Assembly (NCBI GenBank): GCA_002481545.1
Contig: DLEF01000029.1
Location: 30,391-53,578 of the forward strand
Length of the DNA: 23,188 nt
Direction: 5' to 3'
Origin: Cyanobacteria bacterium UBA7753
Lineage (GTDB): Bacteria > Cyanobacteriota > Vampirovibrionia > Gastranaerophilales > Gastranaerophilaceae
Positions 1 to 6,117 of this stretch are shown piece after piece (within the stretch, counting starts at the first letter, position 1; each line of letters begins with the position of its first letter). The notes below the pieces were generated by a model that saw nothing but the letters and a program-made list of their open reading frames with translations, was not told the DNA's origin and ran no database searches. Position numbers and translations under genes: made by a program.

Positions 1-44
1 AAGCCAATAGCAAATATCAGTAATGTTGCTAATATCTTTTTCAT
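1..44 (-). CDS. Start of a secreted protein (partial, off left edge)
   Basis: Only the first 14 complete codons lie in the window, reading MKKILATLLIFAIG. A lysine pair followed by a hydrophobic run is what a Sec signal peptide looks like. The start is chosen because AGGAG lies about 5 bases upstream on the minus strand and a near-consensus promoter stands further upstream (65-93). An ATG four bases earlier is in another frame and gives a polar peptide, so it was not chosen. Nothing can be said about the mature protein. Confidence 0.6.
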   Translation of the reverse strand, partial: MKKILATLLIFAIG

Positions 45-64
45 ACATACTCCTATTTGATGTA

Positions 65-93
65 ACTATATTATTTTATTTATATATTGTCAA
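65..93 (-). promoter_or_regulatory. Promoter of the left-edge gene
   Basis: On the minus strand TTGACA (88-93) is followed by a 17-base spacer and TATAGT (65-70). This is a near-perfect housekeeping sigma-70 promoter. Transcription would begin near 58, leaving a short leader with an AGGAG ribosome site before the ATG at 44. Confidence 0.7.
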
Positions 94-126
94 TTTTCAT
101 TTTAATATATGTTAATATTATTATTT

Positions 127-345
127 TTAAACAATATAAAAGCTCTTGCCGTCTGCGTCAAAGACAGGTTTTAGTTTATCGGAAGCTAGTTTATCTGTCA
201 GGAAGTTTTTGACTTCATCGGATATTTCTTCTTCAAAATTAAAGTATTGAGAAGGGCAAGCATCGTGAGCATGTAACGTAAGCCCGAATTTTTCTTTCAT
301 CGCCTTTTTTAATTCTACTATTTTAAACAAATCAATAATTGCCAT
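127..345 (-). CDS. Small RDAC-like protein, 72 aa
   Basis: A 72-residue acidic soluble protein with no signal peptide or membrane segment. It begins MAIIDLFKIVELKKAMKEK and has a central motif LHAHDACPSQYFNF. This layout (short N-terminal helix, an H-x-x-DAC-x-x-Q-x-F motif, then an acidic stretch and a short C-terminal strand) resembles what I remember as the RDAC family of small bacterial proteins. The function of that family is unknown to me, and the assignment rests on the motif alone. The start codon follows a weak purine-rich AAAGGCGG element. The gene stands alone: the tRNA lies behind it on the other strand, and the left-edge gene begins 83 bases downstream on the same strand with its own promoter. 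Confidence 0.6.
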   Translation of the reverse strand: MAIIDLFKIVELKKAMKEKFGLTLHAHDACPSQYFNFEEEISDEVKNFLTDKLASDKLKPVFDADGKSFYIV

Positions 346-416
346 AATATACCGCCTTTTTGGTTATTTTATGAAAAAATCAAGATTATTACAATATCCG
401 AAAACATCTGTCACCC

Positions 417-445
417 TTGACAAAGAAGTTTCGCTTTTGTAAAAT
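417..445 (+). promoter_or_regulatory. Promoter of the tRNA-Gln gene
   Basis: TTGACA (417-422), a 17-base spacer and TAAAAT (440-445) lie 33 bases upstream of the tRNA 5' end. A perfect -35 box with ideal spacing fits a strong stable-RNA promoter. Transcription would start near 452, leaving a short 5' leader for RNase P to remove. Confidence 0.7.
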
Positions 446-477
446 TATATTGTATTTCATAGAGATACTTTCTAAAT

Positions 478-548
478 TCTCGGATCGTCTAGTGGTAGGA
501 CGAAAGATTCTGGATCTTTTAACGGTGGTTCGAATCCATCTCCGAGAG
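478..548 (+). tRNA. tRNA-Gln, anticodon CUG
   Basis: The cloverleaf folds by eye. The acceptor stem pairs 478-484 with 541-547 (seven pairs). The D stem is 487-490 with 498-501. The anticodon stem is 503-507 with 515-519, enclosing the loop TTCTGGA and giving anticodon CTG. The T stem is 524-528 with 536-540 around the loop TTCGAAT. The variable loop has four bases, and the discriminator is G548, as usual for glutamine tRNAs. The CCA end is not encoded. A T-rich run follows at once and may end transcription. Confidence 0.93.
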
Positions 549-560
549 TTTTTTATTTTA
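549..560 (+). terminator. T-rich run after the tRNA
   Basis: Immediately after the discriminator base the sequence is a run of T with one A (TTTTTTATTTT). There is no separate hairpin. The stable tRNA fold followed by U-rich RNA may be enough to stop polymerase. This is suggestive only. Confidence 0.35.
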
Positions 561-612
561 TAAGTATTTCCCTACATATAAAAATGTCTCTATTTTGTAC
601 TATAATTTTGGT

Positions 613-1494
613 ATGAAGAGATACAAAGTCCACGGATATGTAAACGGTATAGTTGCCTCAATAAGTTACGGTACAAACCCTTTATTTACGCTGCCGATGT
701 ATAAACTCAGGATGGGGGTTAATTCCGTATTATTCTACAGGTATTTATTTGCGTCTGTTATATACGGACTCTGGCTTAAATTTATAAAAAAGAAAGATTT
801 AAGGATATCGGGGAAAGAGTTTTGTTGTCTGGCACTTCTGGGGATATTATTCGCAATGTCGTCAGTAACACTCTTTGCGGCATTTCAATACTTATATTCG
901 GGCATAGCCTGCACAATACTTTTTGTATACCCGATAATGGTTGCGATATTATCCACCGTATTTTTTAAAGAAAAGTTGACCAAGACAGCTGTTTTTGCAA
1001 TGTTTTTGGCTCTCACAGGGATTTTCACACTAAACGGTAGTATACAAGGGCACCTAAATCCGATAGGGGTTGTTTTGTCCCTATCGTCGGCACTTTTATA
1101 TGCTCTCTACATTGTGACAGTCAAAAATCTTAAACCTATAAAGCACATGAAATATGAGAAACTAACGTTTTATGTAATGCTTTTAGGGCTCTCTGTATTC
1201 ATATTTAATCTGAAATTCTGCACGGAATTGCAACCGATAACCGATACAAGAGTTTTGCTGTGTTCTTTGGCTCTGGCACTGTTCCCGACAATAATATCAA
1301 TAGAGACAATAAATGTAGCGATTAGGCTCATAGGTTCAACCACAACAGCCATACTCGGAGCGTTGGAACCTCTGACCGCAATATTTTTCGGCTTACTTTT
1401 GTTCCATGAAATTCTTACCGTAAACAGCGCGATAGGGATTATCCTTGTACTCACGGGGGTAACACTGATTATATTGAGAGATACGGAGAAATAG
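613..1494 (+). CDS. EamA/DMT-family transporter
   Basis: A polytopic membrane protein of about 293 residues with ten hydrophobic segments in two halves, the pattern of the EamA (drug/metabolite transporter) family. Family-like features are the GTNPLF segment after the first helix and SSVTLFAAFQYL in the third or fourth helix. The second half has the usual GALEPLTAIFFGLLLFHE before the last helix. Substrate cannot be read from sequence; members export amino acids, nucleotides or other metabolites. The frame is open from a TTG at 595, but the ATG at 613, followed by KRYK just before the first helix, is the better N terminus. Neither start has a clear ribosome site. The TauE/SafE gene follows after 46 bases and probably shares the transcript. 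Confidence 0.88.
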   Translation: MKRYKVHGYVNGIVASISYGTNPLFTLPMYKLRMGVNSVLFYRYLFASVIYGLWLKFIKKKDLRISGKEFCCLALLGILFAMSSVTLFAAFQYLYSGIACTILFVYPIMVAILSTVFFKEKLTKTAVFAMFLALTGIFTLNGSIQGHLNPIGVVLSLSSALLYALYIVTVKNLKPIKHMKYEKLTFYVMLLGLSVFIFNLKFCTELQPITDTRVLLCSLALALFPTIISIETINVAIRLIGSTTTAILGALEPLTAIFFGLLLFHEILTVNSAIGIILVLTGVTLIILRDTEK

Positions 1495-1540
1495 CATTTA
1501 TAAAATATTGGTGTTAGGATAGTTACAGAGAGGGGAAAAA

Positions 1541-2317
1541 TTGTCTTTAGTATTTTTACCTATATTCGGATTTTTTATAGGATTAGTTTTAATAGCACTC
1601 GGCGGTGGCGGAGGCGGATTTTACGTTGGTATTTTAACGGCAATTTTTAATGTTCACCCCGCAATAGCGGCATCAACCTCACTGGCTACGATTATACCTA
1701 CCACAATAATAGGCGCTTACGGACACTGGAAAGCCGGAAATGTAAATTTACACCTCGGCGGAATTATGATGATTAGCGCAATAGCGGGCTCCGTAATCGG
1801 CTCTCTGTGTTCTGGCTACGTTCCCGAAAAATATTACAATATGATAACAGGGGTTATTCTTATACTGCTTACCGTTCAAATGTTGGTACAGTACTTGAAA
1901 CGACATAAAAAACAGGAAGAGACAAACACATGCGAAAAGCGCGGATATAATTTATCGGATATTATAAAAGCATCATTCTTCGGACTCATCGGCGGGGTTC
2001 TTTCAGGACTCGTAGGAATATGCGGAACGGCAGCACTCGTTGCGGGATTGATGACTCTAGGCTGCGGAGCTTTAGAAATAGTAGGAACTTCCGTTTTTAT
2101 AATAATAGGTATTTCTATCACCGGATTTTTGATGCACCTGTCTATGGGGAATATCGATTGGAAACTGGTATTACTTCTGGTTACGGGCACATCAACGGGC
2201 GCATTATTCGCCCCTTATATACTATCCAGATTTGACAAAGAAAAAACAGAAAAAGTCTTACCGCCTGTCATTATAATTATGACTGCGATTTTAGGAACAA
2301 TGGTTCTGATGAAATAA
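1541..2317 (+). CDS. TauE/SafE family permease (sulfite/anion exporter type)
   Basis: A 258-residue membrane protein with about eight hydrophobic segments in two repeats, matching the TauE/SafE (DUF81) family. The glycine run in GGGGGGFYVG (residues 21-30) and the HPAIAASTSLATIIPTT segment are typical of the first repeat. A related GICGTAALVAGL segment begins the second half. Family members move sulfite, sulfoacetate or other organic anions, but the substrate here is unknown. The start is TTG, supported by AGAGAGGGG about six bases upstream. It is second in a likely two-gene operon with the EamA transporter and ends 23 bases before the convergent repeat-protein gene. Confidence 0.9.
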   Translation: MSLVFLPIFGFFIGLVLIALGGGGGGFYVGILTAIFNVHPAIAASTSLATIIPTTIIGAYGHWKAGNVNLHLGGIMMISAIAGSVIGSLCSGYVPEKYYNMITGVILILLTVQMLVQYLKRHKKQEETNTCEKRGYNLSDIIKASFFGLIGGVLSGLVGICGTAALVAGLMTLGCGALEIVGTSVFIIIGISITGFLMHLSMGNIDWKLVLLLVTGTSTGALFAPYILSRFDKEKTEKVLPPVIIIMTAILGTMVLMK

Positions 2318-2340
2318 GGAAGGTCGATATATTTACCCCG

Positions 2341-2763
2341 TTAATTGCCTATATTTGTAGGAACATAGTCGCCATGGGCATTGTAGCCGTATTGAATACG
2401 CTTTCCGCCAACAGAGGTAGGAACATACTCTCCGCGTGCATTATAACCGTATTGTACACGCTGATTCCCGTAAGAGGTCGGTTTATATTCCCCGCGAGCG
2501 TTATACCCGTATTGGATAAGGTTAGAACCGACAGATGTAGGAACATACTCCCCGCGAGCGTTATACCCGTATTGTACACGCTGATTTCCGTAAGAGGTCG
2601 GTTTATATTCCCCGCGAGCATTATAGCCGTATCTGATTTGTTGACCGTTTACTCTGGTCGGCGAATAACTGCCATGTGCGTTATATCCGTATTGAATATT
2701 CCCCGCGAATGCGATTGCCGTTGATAACAATAATGTACTGATTAAAACCGTAAACTTATTCAT
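2341..2763 (-). CDS. Secreted protein of six 20-residue YGYNA repeats
   Basis: A 140-residue protein. Residues 1-20 (MNKFTVLISTLLLSTAIAFA) are a clear Sec signal peptide with an AFA|G cleavage site. The mature chain is nothing but six repeats. The core YGYNA begins at residues 25, 45, 65, 85, 105 and 125, so the period is exactly 20. The unit reads roughly IQYGYNARGEYVPTSVGxxx. Repeats 2 and 4, and 3 and 5, are the closest pairs, giving a 40-residue higher-order pattern. There are no cysteines. The tyrosine, glycine and asparagine content suggests a regular beta structure, possibly a repeating surface or periplasmic fibre, but I do not recognise the family. It has its own promoter and an AAGGGTGG ribosome site. 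It converges on the TauE/SafE gene. Confidence 0.85.
   Translation of the reverse strand: MNKFTVLISTLLLSTAIAFAGNIQYGYNAHGSYSPTRVNGQQIRYGYNARGEYKPTSYGNQRVQYGYNARGEYVPTSVGSNLIQYGYNARGEYKPTSYGNQRVQYGYNARGEYVPTSVGGKRIQYGYNAHGDYVPTNIGN
2344..2697 (-). repeat. Six tandem 60-bp units inside the repeat protein
   Basis: The DNA repeats with a period of 60 bases, in frame, across the whole mature coding region; the last unit is slightly short. Alternate units match better (period 120), for example 2461-2520 with 2581-2640, as expected if a two-unit block was duplicated. Because no unit has a stop in the opposite strand, a long spurious open frame appears there too. Confidence 0.9.
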
Positions 2764-2783
2764 TAAAAAAATACCACCCTTAC

Positions 2784-2813
2784 ATTATAAGGATAGCATT
2801 TTTTAGGGGTAAA
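2784..2813 (-). promoter_or_regulatory. Promoter of the YGYNA-repeat gene
   Basis: On the minus strand TTTACC (808-813 of the 2 kb block) is followed by 18 bases and a perfect TATAAT (2784-2789). The start of transcription would be near 2777, giving a short leader with AAGGGTGG before the ATG. The -35 box is only fair. Confidence 0.5.
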
Positions 2814-2843
2814 TGCAATATATTCTGCATTTTGTAATTTGTT

Positions 2844-3194
2844 TTATTGATTTTGGTCGCGTCTTACGGAAAGTTTTTCCGATACAACATCCTGCATCTC
2901 TTTTGTATTTATTTCCGTATTCATCTCACGCATCAAACTCAAAATTTTCTTATTGAGAGTTCTTTCATCTTTGTCATTTTCTTTTATCGGAACGGTTACG
3001 CCTTTTACATCAGGAACTTGTCTCAATAAATCGGCTTCTTTACCGTTTCTTTTGACCATATCTTTAAAAAGATTTAATTCATACAATGTATCAAGTTTGC
3101 CGTAGCCCTTTTCTCCGACTTTACTGCTGTCAGCCTTTTGAGCGTACAATTTTATATCACCGTGCAATTTGCTTATATCAATTTCATCTGACAT
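2844..3194 (-). CDS. Hypothetical cytoplasmic protein, 116 aa
   Basis: I do not recognise this protein. It is 116 residues, highly charged and lysine-rich, with no signal peptide, no membrane segment and no cysteine. It starts MSDEIDISKLHGDIKLYAQK and looks mostly helical. The middle VPDVKGVTVPIKENDKDERT is probably a loop, and the C-terminal third is a predicted helix ending in RRDQNQ. A good AGGAG lies upstream of the ATG, supporting a real gene. It is separated by about 80 bases from the repeat-protein gene downstream, which has its own promoter, so a shared function is not implied. Confidence 0.7.
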   Translation of the reverse strand: MSDEIDISKLHGDIKLYAQKADSSKVGEKGYGKLDTLYELNLFKDMVKRNGKEADLLRQVPDVKGVTVPIKENDKDERTLNKKILSLMREMNTEINTKEMQDVVSEKLSVRRDQNQ

Positions 3195-3297
3195 TGAAAA
3201 CTCCTTTCAAGTTTTATACATTTTTTAATAACGGCATAAATCCGAAAGACTTATATTGATATAAGAGAAAATAAACTGTTTATAGGATAACAATTAA

Positions 3298-3360
3298 GTC
3301 ATGCTGAATTTATTTCAGCATCCGTTATGATATAAGATCCTGAAACAAGTTCAGGATGAC
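3298..3360. repeat. Two-hairpin palindromic repeat (REP/BIME-like)
   Basis: Two adjacent hairpins are visible. ATGCTGAA/TTCAGCAT lies at 3301-3321 with a 5-base loop, and ATCCTGAA/TTCAGGAT lies at 3337-3357 with a 5-base loop. The outer ends are also nearly inverted copies of each other (GTCATGCTGAA at 3298-3308 and TTCAGGATGAC at 3350-3360, one mismatch). Such GTCAT..CTGAA palindromes are dispersed repeats in many Gram-negative genomes. It lies just after the stop of the MEMO-AMMECR1 gene and could protect or end that mRNA. Confidence 0.75.
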
Positions 3361-3371
3361 AGACAGCATAC

Positions 3372-4820
3372 TTATTTTATATAAGATGTTACAAACCTGT
3401 ATGCCTCAAATGTTTTTGAGAAATGGTCGGGGCTCATACCCGCTTTTATTTTGAGAGAGTTTAAAAACTCTTTCTTGTCAGGCAGTTGTTCCCATACAGA
3501 CGGCAGATATACAGCCTGATAACGTCCGTCACGGATGATTATTCCGTCAATATCTTTTCTGATTTGGTTCAATAAATCCTGCTCATCCTTGAATGACATC
3601 TTTTCAGGTATAGAAAGCAACGATACAGCAATTGATAAATCCTTAATTTCTTTCTTTTCTACGGGGTTAAATCTCGGATCGTTGAATGCAGCGTTTCTTG
3701 CATTCGCTACTATATCATCTATAAGCGCACGTTGAGGAATGATAGAACCTATACAGCCTCTTAATCTTTTTTCTTTCTCTAACGTCACAAATGATGCACC
3801 TGGCTCAGAGAACACTTGCGGATATATCGTCTTTGAAACGGTAAATGATTTGTCCGAAATTGCCTTTCTGCAGATATCAAGAATAAAATCAGAATAGTTA
3901 TCTTTTATAAAATCATTTCTGCTTCCTTCATACAAAAACCAAGTTCCGTAACCAACGACATGAGATTTGTCATAAGAGGTTTCGCCCGAGTTTGTCATAT
4001 CTATTCTTATAAGAGAATACTGTTTGTCTTTTGCGTACTGCATAAGCCCTAATATCCCCGTAGCCCCACACGCAAGTTCGTGCGTAAAGTCTTCTGCGTT
4101 TGCGGTTTCTATATGTTGTGCCGTATAGGCATCGACTCTTCTTGCCGTTGCGTCAGGCAAATAGTGACTCAAATCGGAAGATATAACAAACGCATTATTC
4201 TTATCCCCGTAATAATGAGAAATTATTTTATAAACTTCATCAGGCTTTGCATTGCCGACAAGTACAGGCACTATTTTAACATCTTTAAATACCGATTGAA
4301 TAATCGGGACTTCTATCTCGACGGAGTGTTCGGGAGCAAGAGCCTTGTCATTCACTTTTGCACCGAATTTTGATTCTAATTCTTTTGTTATTTCTCGGTT
4401 TATTTTAATTGTTCCAAGGGGAGTTTTCCACTCGTCATAACTTGTGAGTGCCAACCCAGTGAACGGTACACGATGAGCCGGAGCGAAAACAAATATTGTT
4501 TTTACGTCTTTATCTATCTGGCTAATTCCTTCATAAGCAATTCTGCCCGAATATACAAGCCCCGCATGAGGTACAATAACAGCTCTTGTCGGATAATTAT
4601 AAGTATTTTTACTGTTCTTTTTAAACTCAGATATTTGTTTTTCTAACGCCTCTTTATTATCAGTGTAAAAAGTCCCCGCAACAGACGGTTCTTTTATTTT
4701 CGTAATAGTCAAATCGTTTAAATCGTCACTCATATTAAACCCTCCGATTACATTTTTCGCATAGCAGGCAACTCCGCCAAGCACAATCAATATTAATAAA
4801 CCTAATATTATATTTTTCAT
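3372..4820 (-). CDS. Membrane-anchored MEMO-AMMECR1 fusion (AmmeMemoRadiSam B+A)
   Basis: A 482-residue two-domain protein. Residues 4-20 are one hydrophobic segment (signal anchor or signal peptide). Residues about 43-298 are a MEMO1-type domain. The three residues matching the metal ligands of human MEMO1 are present: H85 in PHAGLVYSG, H116 in APAHRVPF and C251 in ACGATG. Residues about 305-480 are an AMMECR1 domain with the signature LRGCIGS (353-359) followed by NARNAAFNDPRF. In many bacteria and archaea these two domains and a radical-SAM enzyme form the AmmeMemoRadiSam set, whose reaction is poorly known. The radical-SAM partner is not in the window. The N-terminal anchor implies the domains sit at or outside the inner membrane, which is unexpected. 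The ATG at 4820 has only a weak ribosome site (AGGTTAACG). Confidence 0.9.
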   Translation of the reverse strand: MKNIILGLLILIVLGGVACYAKNVIGGFNMSDDLNDLTITKIKEPSVAGTFYTDNKEALEKQISEFKKNSKNTYNYPTRAVIVPHAGLVYSGRIAYEGISQIDKDVKTIFVFAPAHRVPFTGLALTSYDEWKTPLGTIKINREITKELESKFGAKVNDKALAPEHSVEIEVPIIQSVFKDVKIVPVLVGNAKPDEVYKIISHYYGDKNNAFVISSDLSHYLPDATARRVDAYTAQHIETANAEDFTHELACGATGILGLMQYAKDKQYSLIRIDMTNSGETSYDKSHVVGYGTWFLYEGSRNDFIKDNYSDFILDICRKAISDKSFTVSKTIYPQVFSEPGASFVTLEKEKRLRGCIGSIIPQRALIDDIVANARNAAFNDPRFNPVEKKEIKDLSIAVSLLSIPEKMSFKDEQDLLNQIRKDIDGIIIRDGRYQAVYLPSVWEQLPDKKEFLNSLKIKAGMSPDHFSKTFEAYRFVTSYIK

Positions 4821-4846
4821 TCGTTAACCTTTTCAATAGTTTTTTC

Positions 4847-4864
4847 GGTGCGAAACATCGCACC
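4847..4864. repeat. GGTGCG dispersed hairpin, copy 1
   Basis: GGTGCGA and TCGCACC pair around a 4-base loop. Read on the minus strand it is preceded by AAAGTAG, giving the GTAGGGTGCG form also found near 16375 and 20343. It lies between the GNAT gene and the MEMO-AMMECR1 gene. There is no T run directly after it on the minus strand, so it is not a clear terminator. Confidence 0.75.
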
Positions 4865-4929
4865 CTACTTTTTAAGTTATAAGTTATATGTTTAACATCA
4901 ACTCTGCACTTTTAACTTTGCACTTTGCA

Positions 4930-5475
4930 CTAACTTTGCGCCTTAGTATCTTCATCATAGTACCAATATCGCCTTACAGGAGTCATTTTCCCGTGAATCA
5001 TAGTTTTGTATTTTTCCATCCTCGTAAACTTGAAATGTTCCATTGTATGCCATGATGCTATATTTGATTCTTCACAGCATAACAGGATAGGAGATATTTT
5101 AAGCTCCTGCATTTTATGGAACGCCATATTTGTGAGTTTCGTGCCGTAACCCATACCGCGCTTGCGAGGAATAAGTGCTGCTCCGCAACTCCCTCCGTAT
5201 TCGATTAGTTTATCATTGAGTTCAAGTCTTATATTAACAACTCCGATGAAAACATTATCCTCCATAAACCAATATGTAAGGTTAGGAACACAACCTTCGG
5301 GCAAATCAATGCCTTGGGCATGGTTTTCGTAGTCTTTGATAATGGGATATTTCCATTTGTCGTATTCTGCGGGATTGTGCATAATATAATTTTCATGGAG
5401 ATGTCCCCAACTCTCGACACAACCTTGATAATACGTTTCTATAAACTCTTCTCTCGGTAAAATTAATTCTAACAT
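4930..5475 (-). CDS. GNAT family N-acetyltransferase
   Basis: A 181-residue single-domain GNAT protein that would move an acetyl group from acetyl-CoA to an unknown amine. The acetyl-CoA binding motif A is visible as RKRGMGYGTKL (104-114) after the strand GGSCGAALIP. The preceding strand FIGVVNIRLEL (76-86) and the later ILLCCEESNIASWHTMEHFKF (motif B region, N138 and a phenylalanine-rich end) fit the fold. It resembles the COG3981-type predicted acetyltransferases. An upstream GAGGGG ribosome site and an extended -10 promoter support the start. Two adjacent cysteines at 133-134 are a small oddity. Confidence 0.88.
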   Translation of the reverse strand: MLELILPREEFIETYYQGCVESWGHLHENYIMHNPAEYDKWKYPIIKDYENHAQGIDLPEGCVPNLTYWFMEDNVFIGVVNIRLELNDKLIEYGGSCGAALIPRKRGMGYGTKLTNMAFHKMQELKISPILLCCEESNIASWHTMEHFKFTRMEKYKTMIHGKMTPVRRYWYYDEDTKAQS

Positions 5476-5491
5476 AAGCCCCTCACTATAC

Positions 5492-5502
5492 TAATTATAA
5501 CA
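5492..5502 (-). promoter_or_regulatory. Extended -10 promoter of the GNAT gene
   Basis: On the minus strand TGTTATAAT stands 19 bases upstream of the start codon: a perfect -10 box with the extended TGn element. The -35 region is poor, which an extended -10 can make up for. The leader also carries a GAGGGG ribosome site. Confidence 0.5.
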
Positions 5503-5533
5503 TGCGGGGGAGGTTGATACATATTTGTTAAGA

Positions 5534-5761
5534 TTAAGCTCTGATATTAAGTCCTGCTTTGCCTTTAGTTGATAAAAGCAAACTAGCTGCGCTCAATATA
5601 GACATCCCAACGATGTAAGATTTTTGATTACGAGCTCTTCTTGCATCCTGTTCTGACGGTAATTTTTCCATTTTGACAGGTTTAACAGGTTTATATTTTG
5701 GAGCAGCCGTATAGCTGTTGCCGTGTGTAATACTATAATTTGAAATTGCTGCTACATTCAT
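5534..5761 (-). CDS. Small hypothetical protein with one C-terminal membrane segment
   Basis: A 75-residue protein of unknown function. The first part is polar (MNVAAISNYSITHGNSYTAA), followed by a proline-lysine stretch KYKPVKPVKMEKLP and a basic helix DARRARNQK. One hydrophobic segment follows (about 49-63, YIVGMSILSAASLLL), then a short tail. It looks like a tail-anchored or single-span inner-membrane protein with the N terminus in the cytoplasm. A ribosome site (AGAAGGA) and its own promoter support it as a real gene. Short proteins opening MNV-x-x-ISN seem common in gut Melainabacteria, as far as I recall. Confidence 0.7.
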   Translation of the reverse strand: MNVAAISNYSITHGNSYTAAPKYKPVKPVKMEKLPSEQDARRARNQKSYIVGMSILSAASLLLSTKGKAGLNIRA

Positions 5762-5793
5762 AATCTAATCCTTCTGTGTTTATTTACAATTTC

Positions 5794-5821
5794 ATTATAG
5801 AACTTATTTTAAAAAAATCAA
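5794..5821 (-). promoter_or_regulatory. Promoter of the 75-aa protein gene
   Basis: On the minus strand TTGATT (5816-5821), a 16-base spacer and a perfect TATAAT (5794-5799) lie about 33 bases upstream of the start codon. The leader contains AGAAGGA as a ribosome site. Confidence 0.6.
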
Positions 5822-6056
5822 GTACTTTTTTAAAAAAATCATCAAATTTCTTAAAATTTAATCAAAATATAATATAGGTATAAAAAACAAACATATCATT
5901 TTTATAATTTTTAGGTGTAGTTTTTACAATTATATAAAATTCAGCATTTTTAAAGTTTTATAAAAATTAAATATGAATATAACAGGTCAACATTGCCATA
6001 TAATAAGAAAAGTTTCAGTATTTATTAATATATGTATAGATACTCTTGACGCATTT

Positions 6057-6085
6057 TTGCATTTTTACATGGTTTAATGTAGAAT
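6057..6085 (+). promoter_or_regulatory. Promoter of glyQ
   Basis: TTGCAT (6057-6062), a 17-base spacer and TAGAAT (6080-6085) lie upstream of glyQ, with transcription expected near 6092 and GGGGAAG as ribosome site at 6107-6113. The leader would be only about 26 bases, too short for a T-box riboswitch. A second -35-like TTGACG at 6047-6052 has no matching -10 box. Confidence 0.6.
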
Positions 6086-6117
6086 AAGTGTAAGTTGTAC
6101 AACGTTGGGGAAGTAAA

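Larger units (their letters stand above)
5762..6117. other. AT-rich gap between divergent genes, holding two promoters
   Basis: A very AT-rich stretch of 356 bases. It contains the promoter of the small membrane-protein gene at its left end and the glyQ promoter at its right end. The middle shows only poly-A/T tracts, including two direct copies of AAAAAAATCA at 5811-5820 and 5832-5841. I saw no T-box signature, no stable hairpin and no convincing small gene. Confidence 0.6.

Noticed and set aside
2344..2697. Regular 60-bp repeats resembling a CRISPR array
   Set aside because: Units are contiguous, vary by codon-like substitutions and encode a secreted protein; there are no unique spacers.
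2374..2724. Long open frames on both strands across the repeat-protein gene
   Set aside because: They are by-products of a 60-bp repeat without stops. The minus-strand frame with signal peptide, promoter and ribosome site is the real one.
4755..4770. Possible lipobox (GGVAC) in the N terminus of the MEMO-AMMECR1 protein
   Set aside because: Glycine at -3 instead of a leucine-like residue makes lipidation unlikely; treated as a plain hydrophobic anchor.
5984..6088. 34-codon open frame upstream of glyQ
   Set aside because: No ribosome site, and it runs through the glyQ promoter.
5762..6117. Possible T-box or other riboswitch before glyQ
   Set aside because: The predicted leader is only about 26 bases and no specifier stem or terminator is seen.
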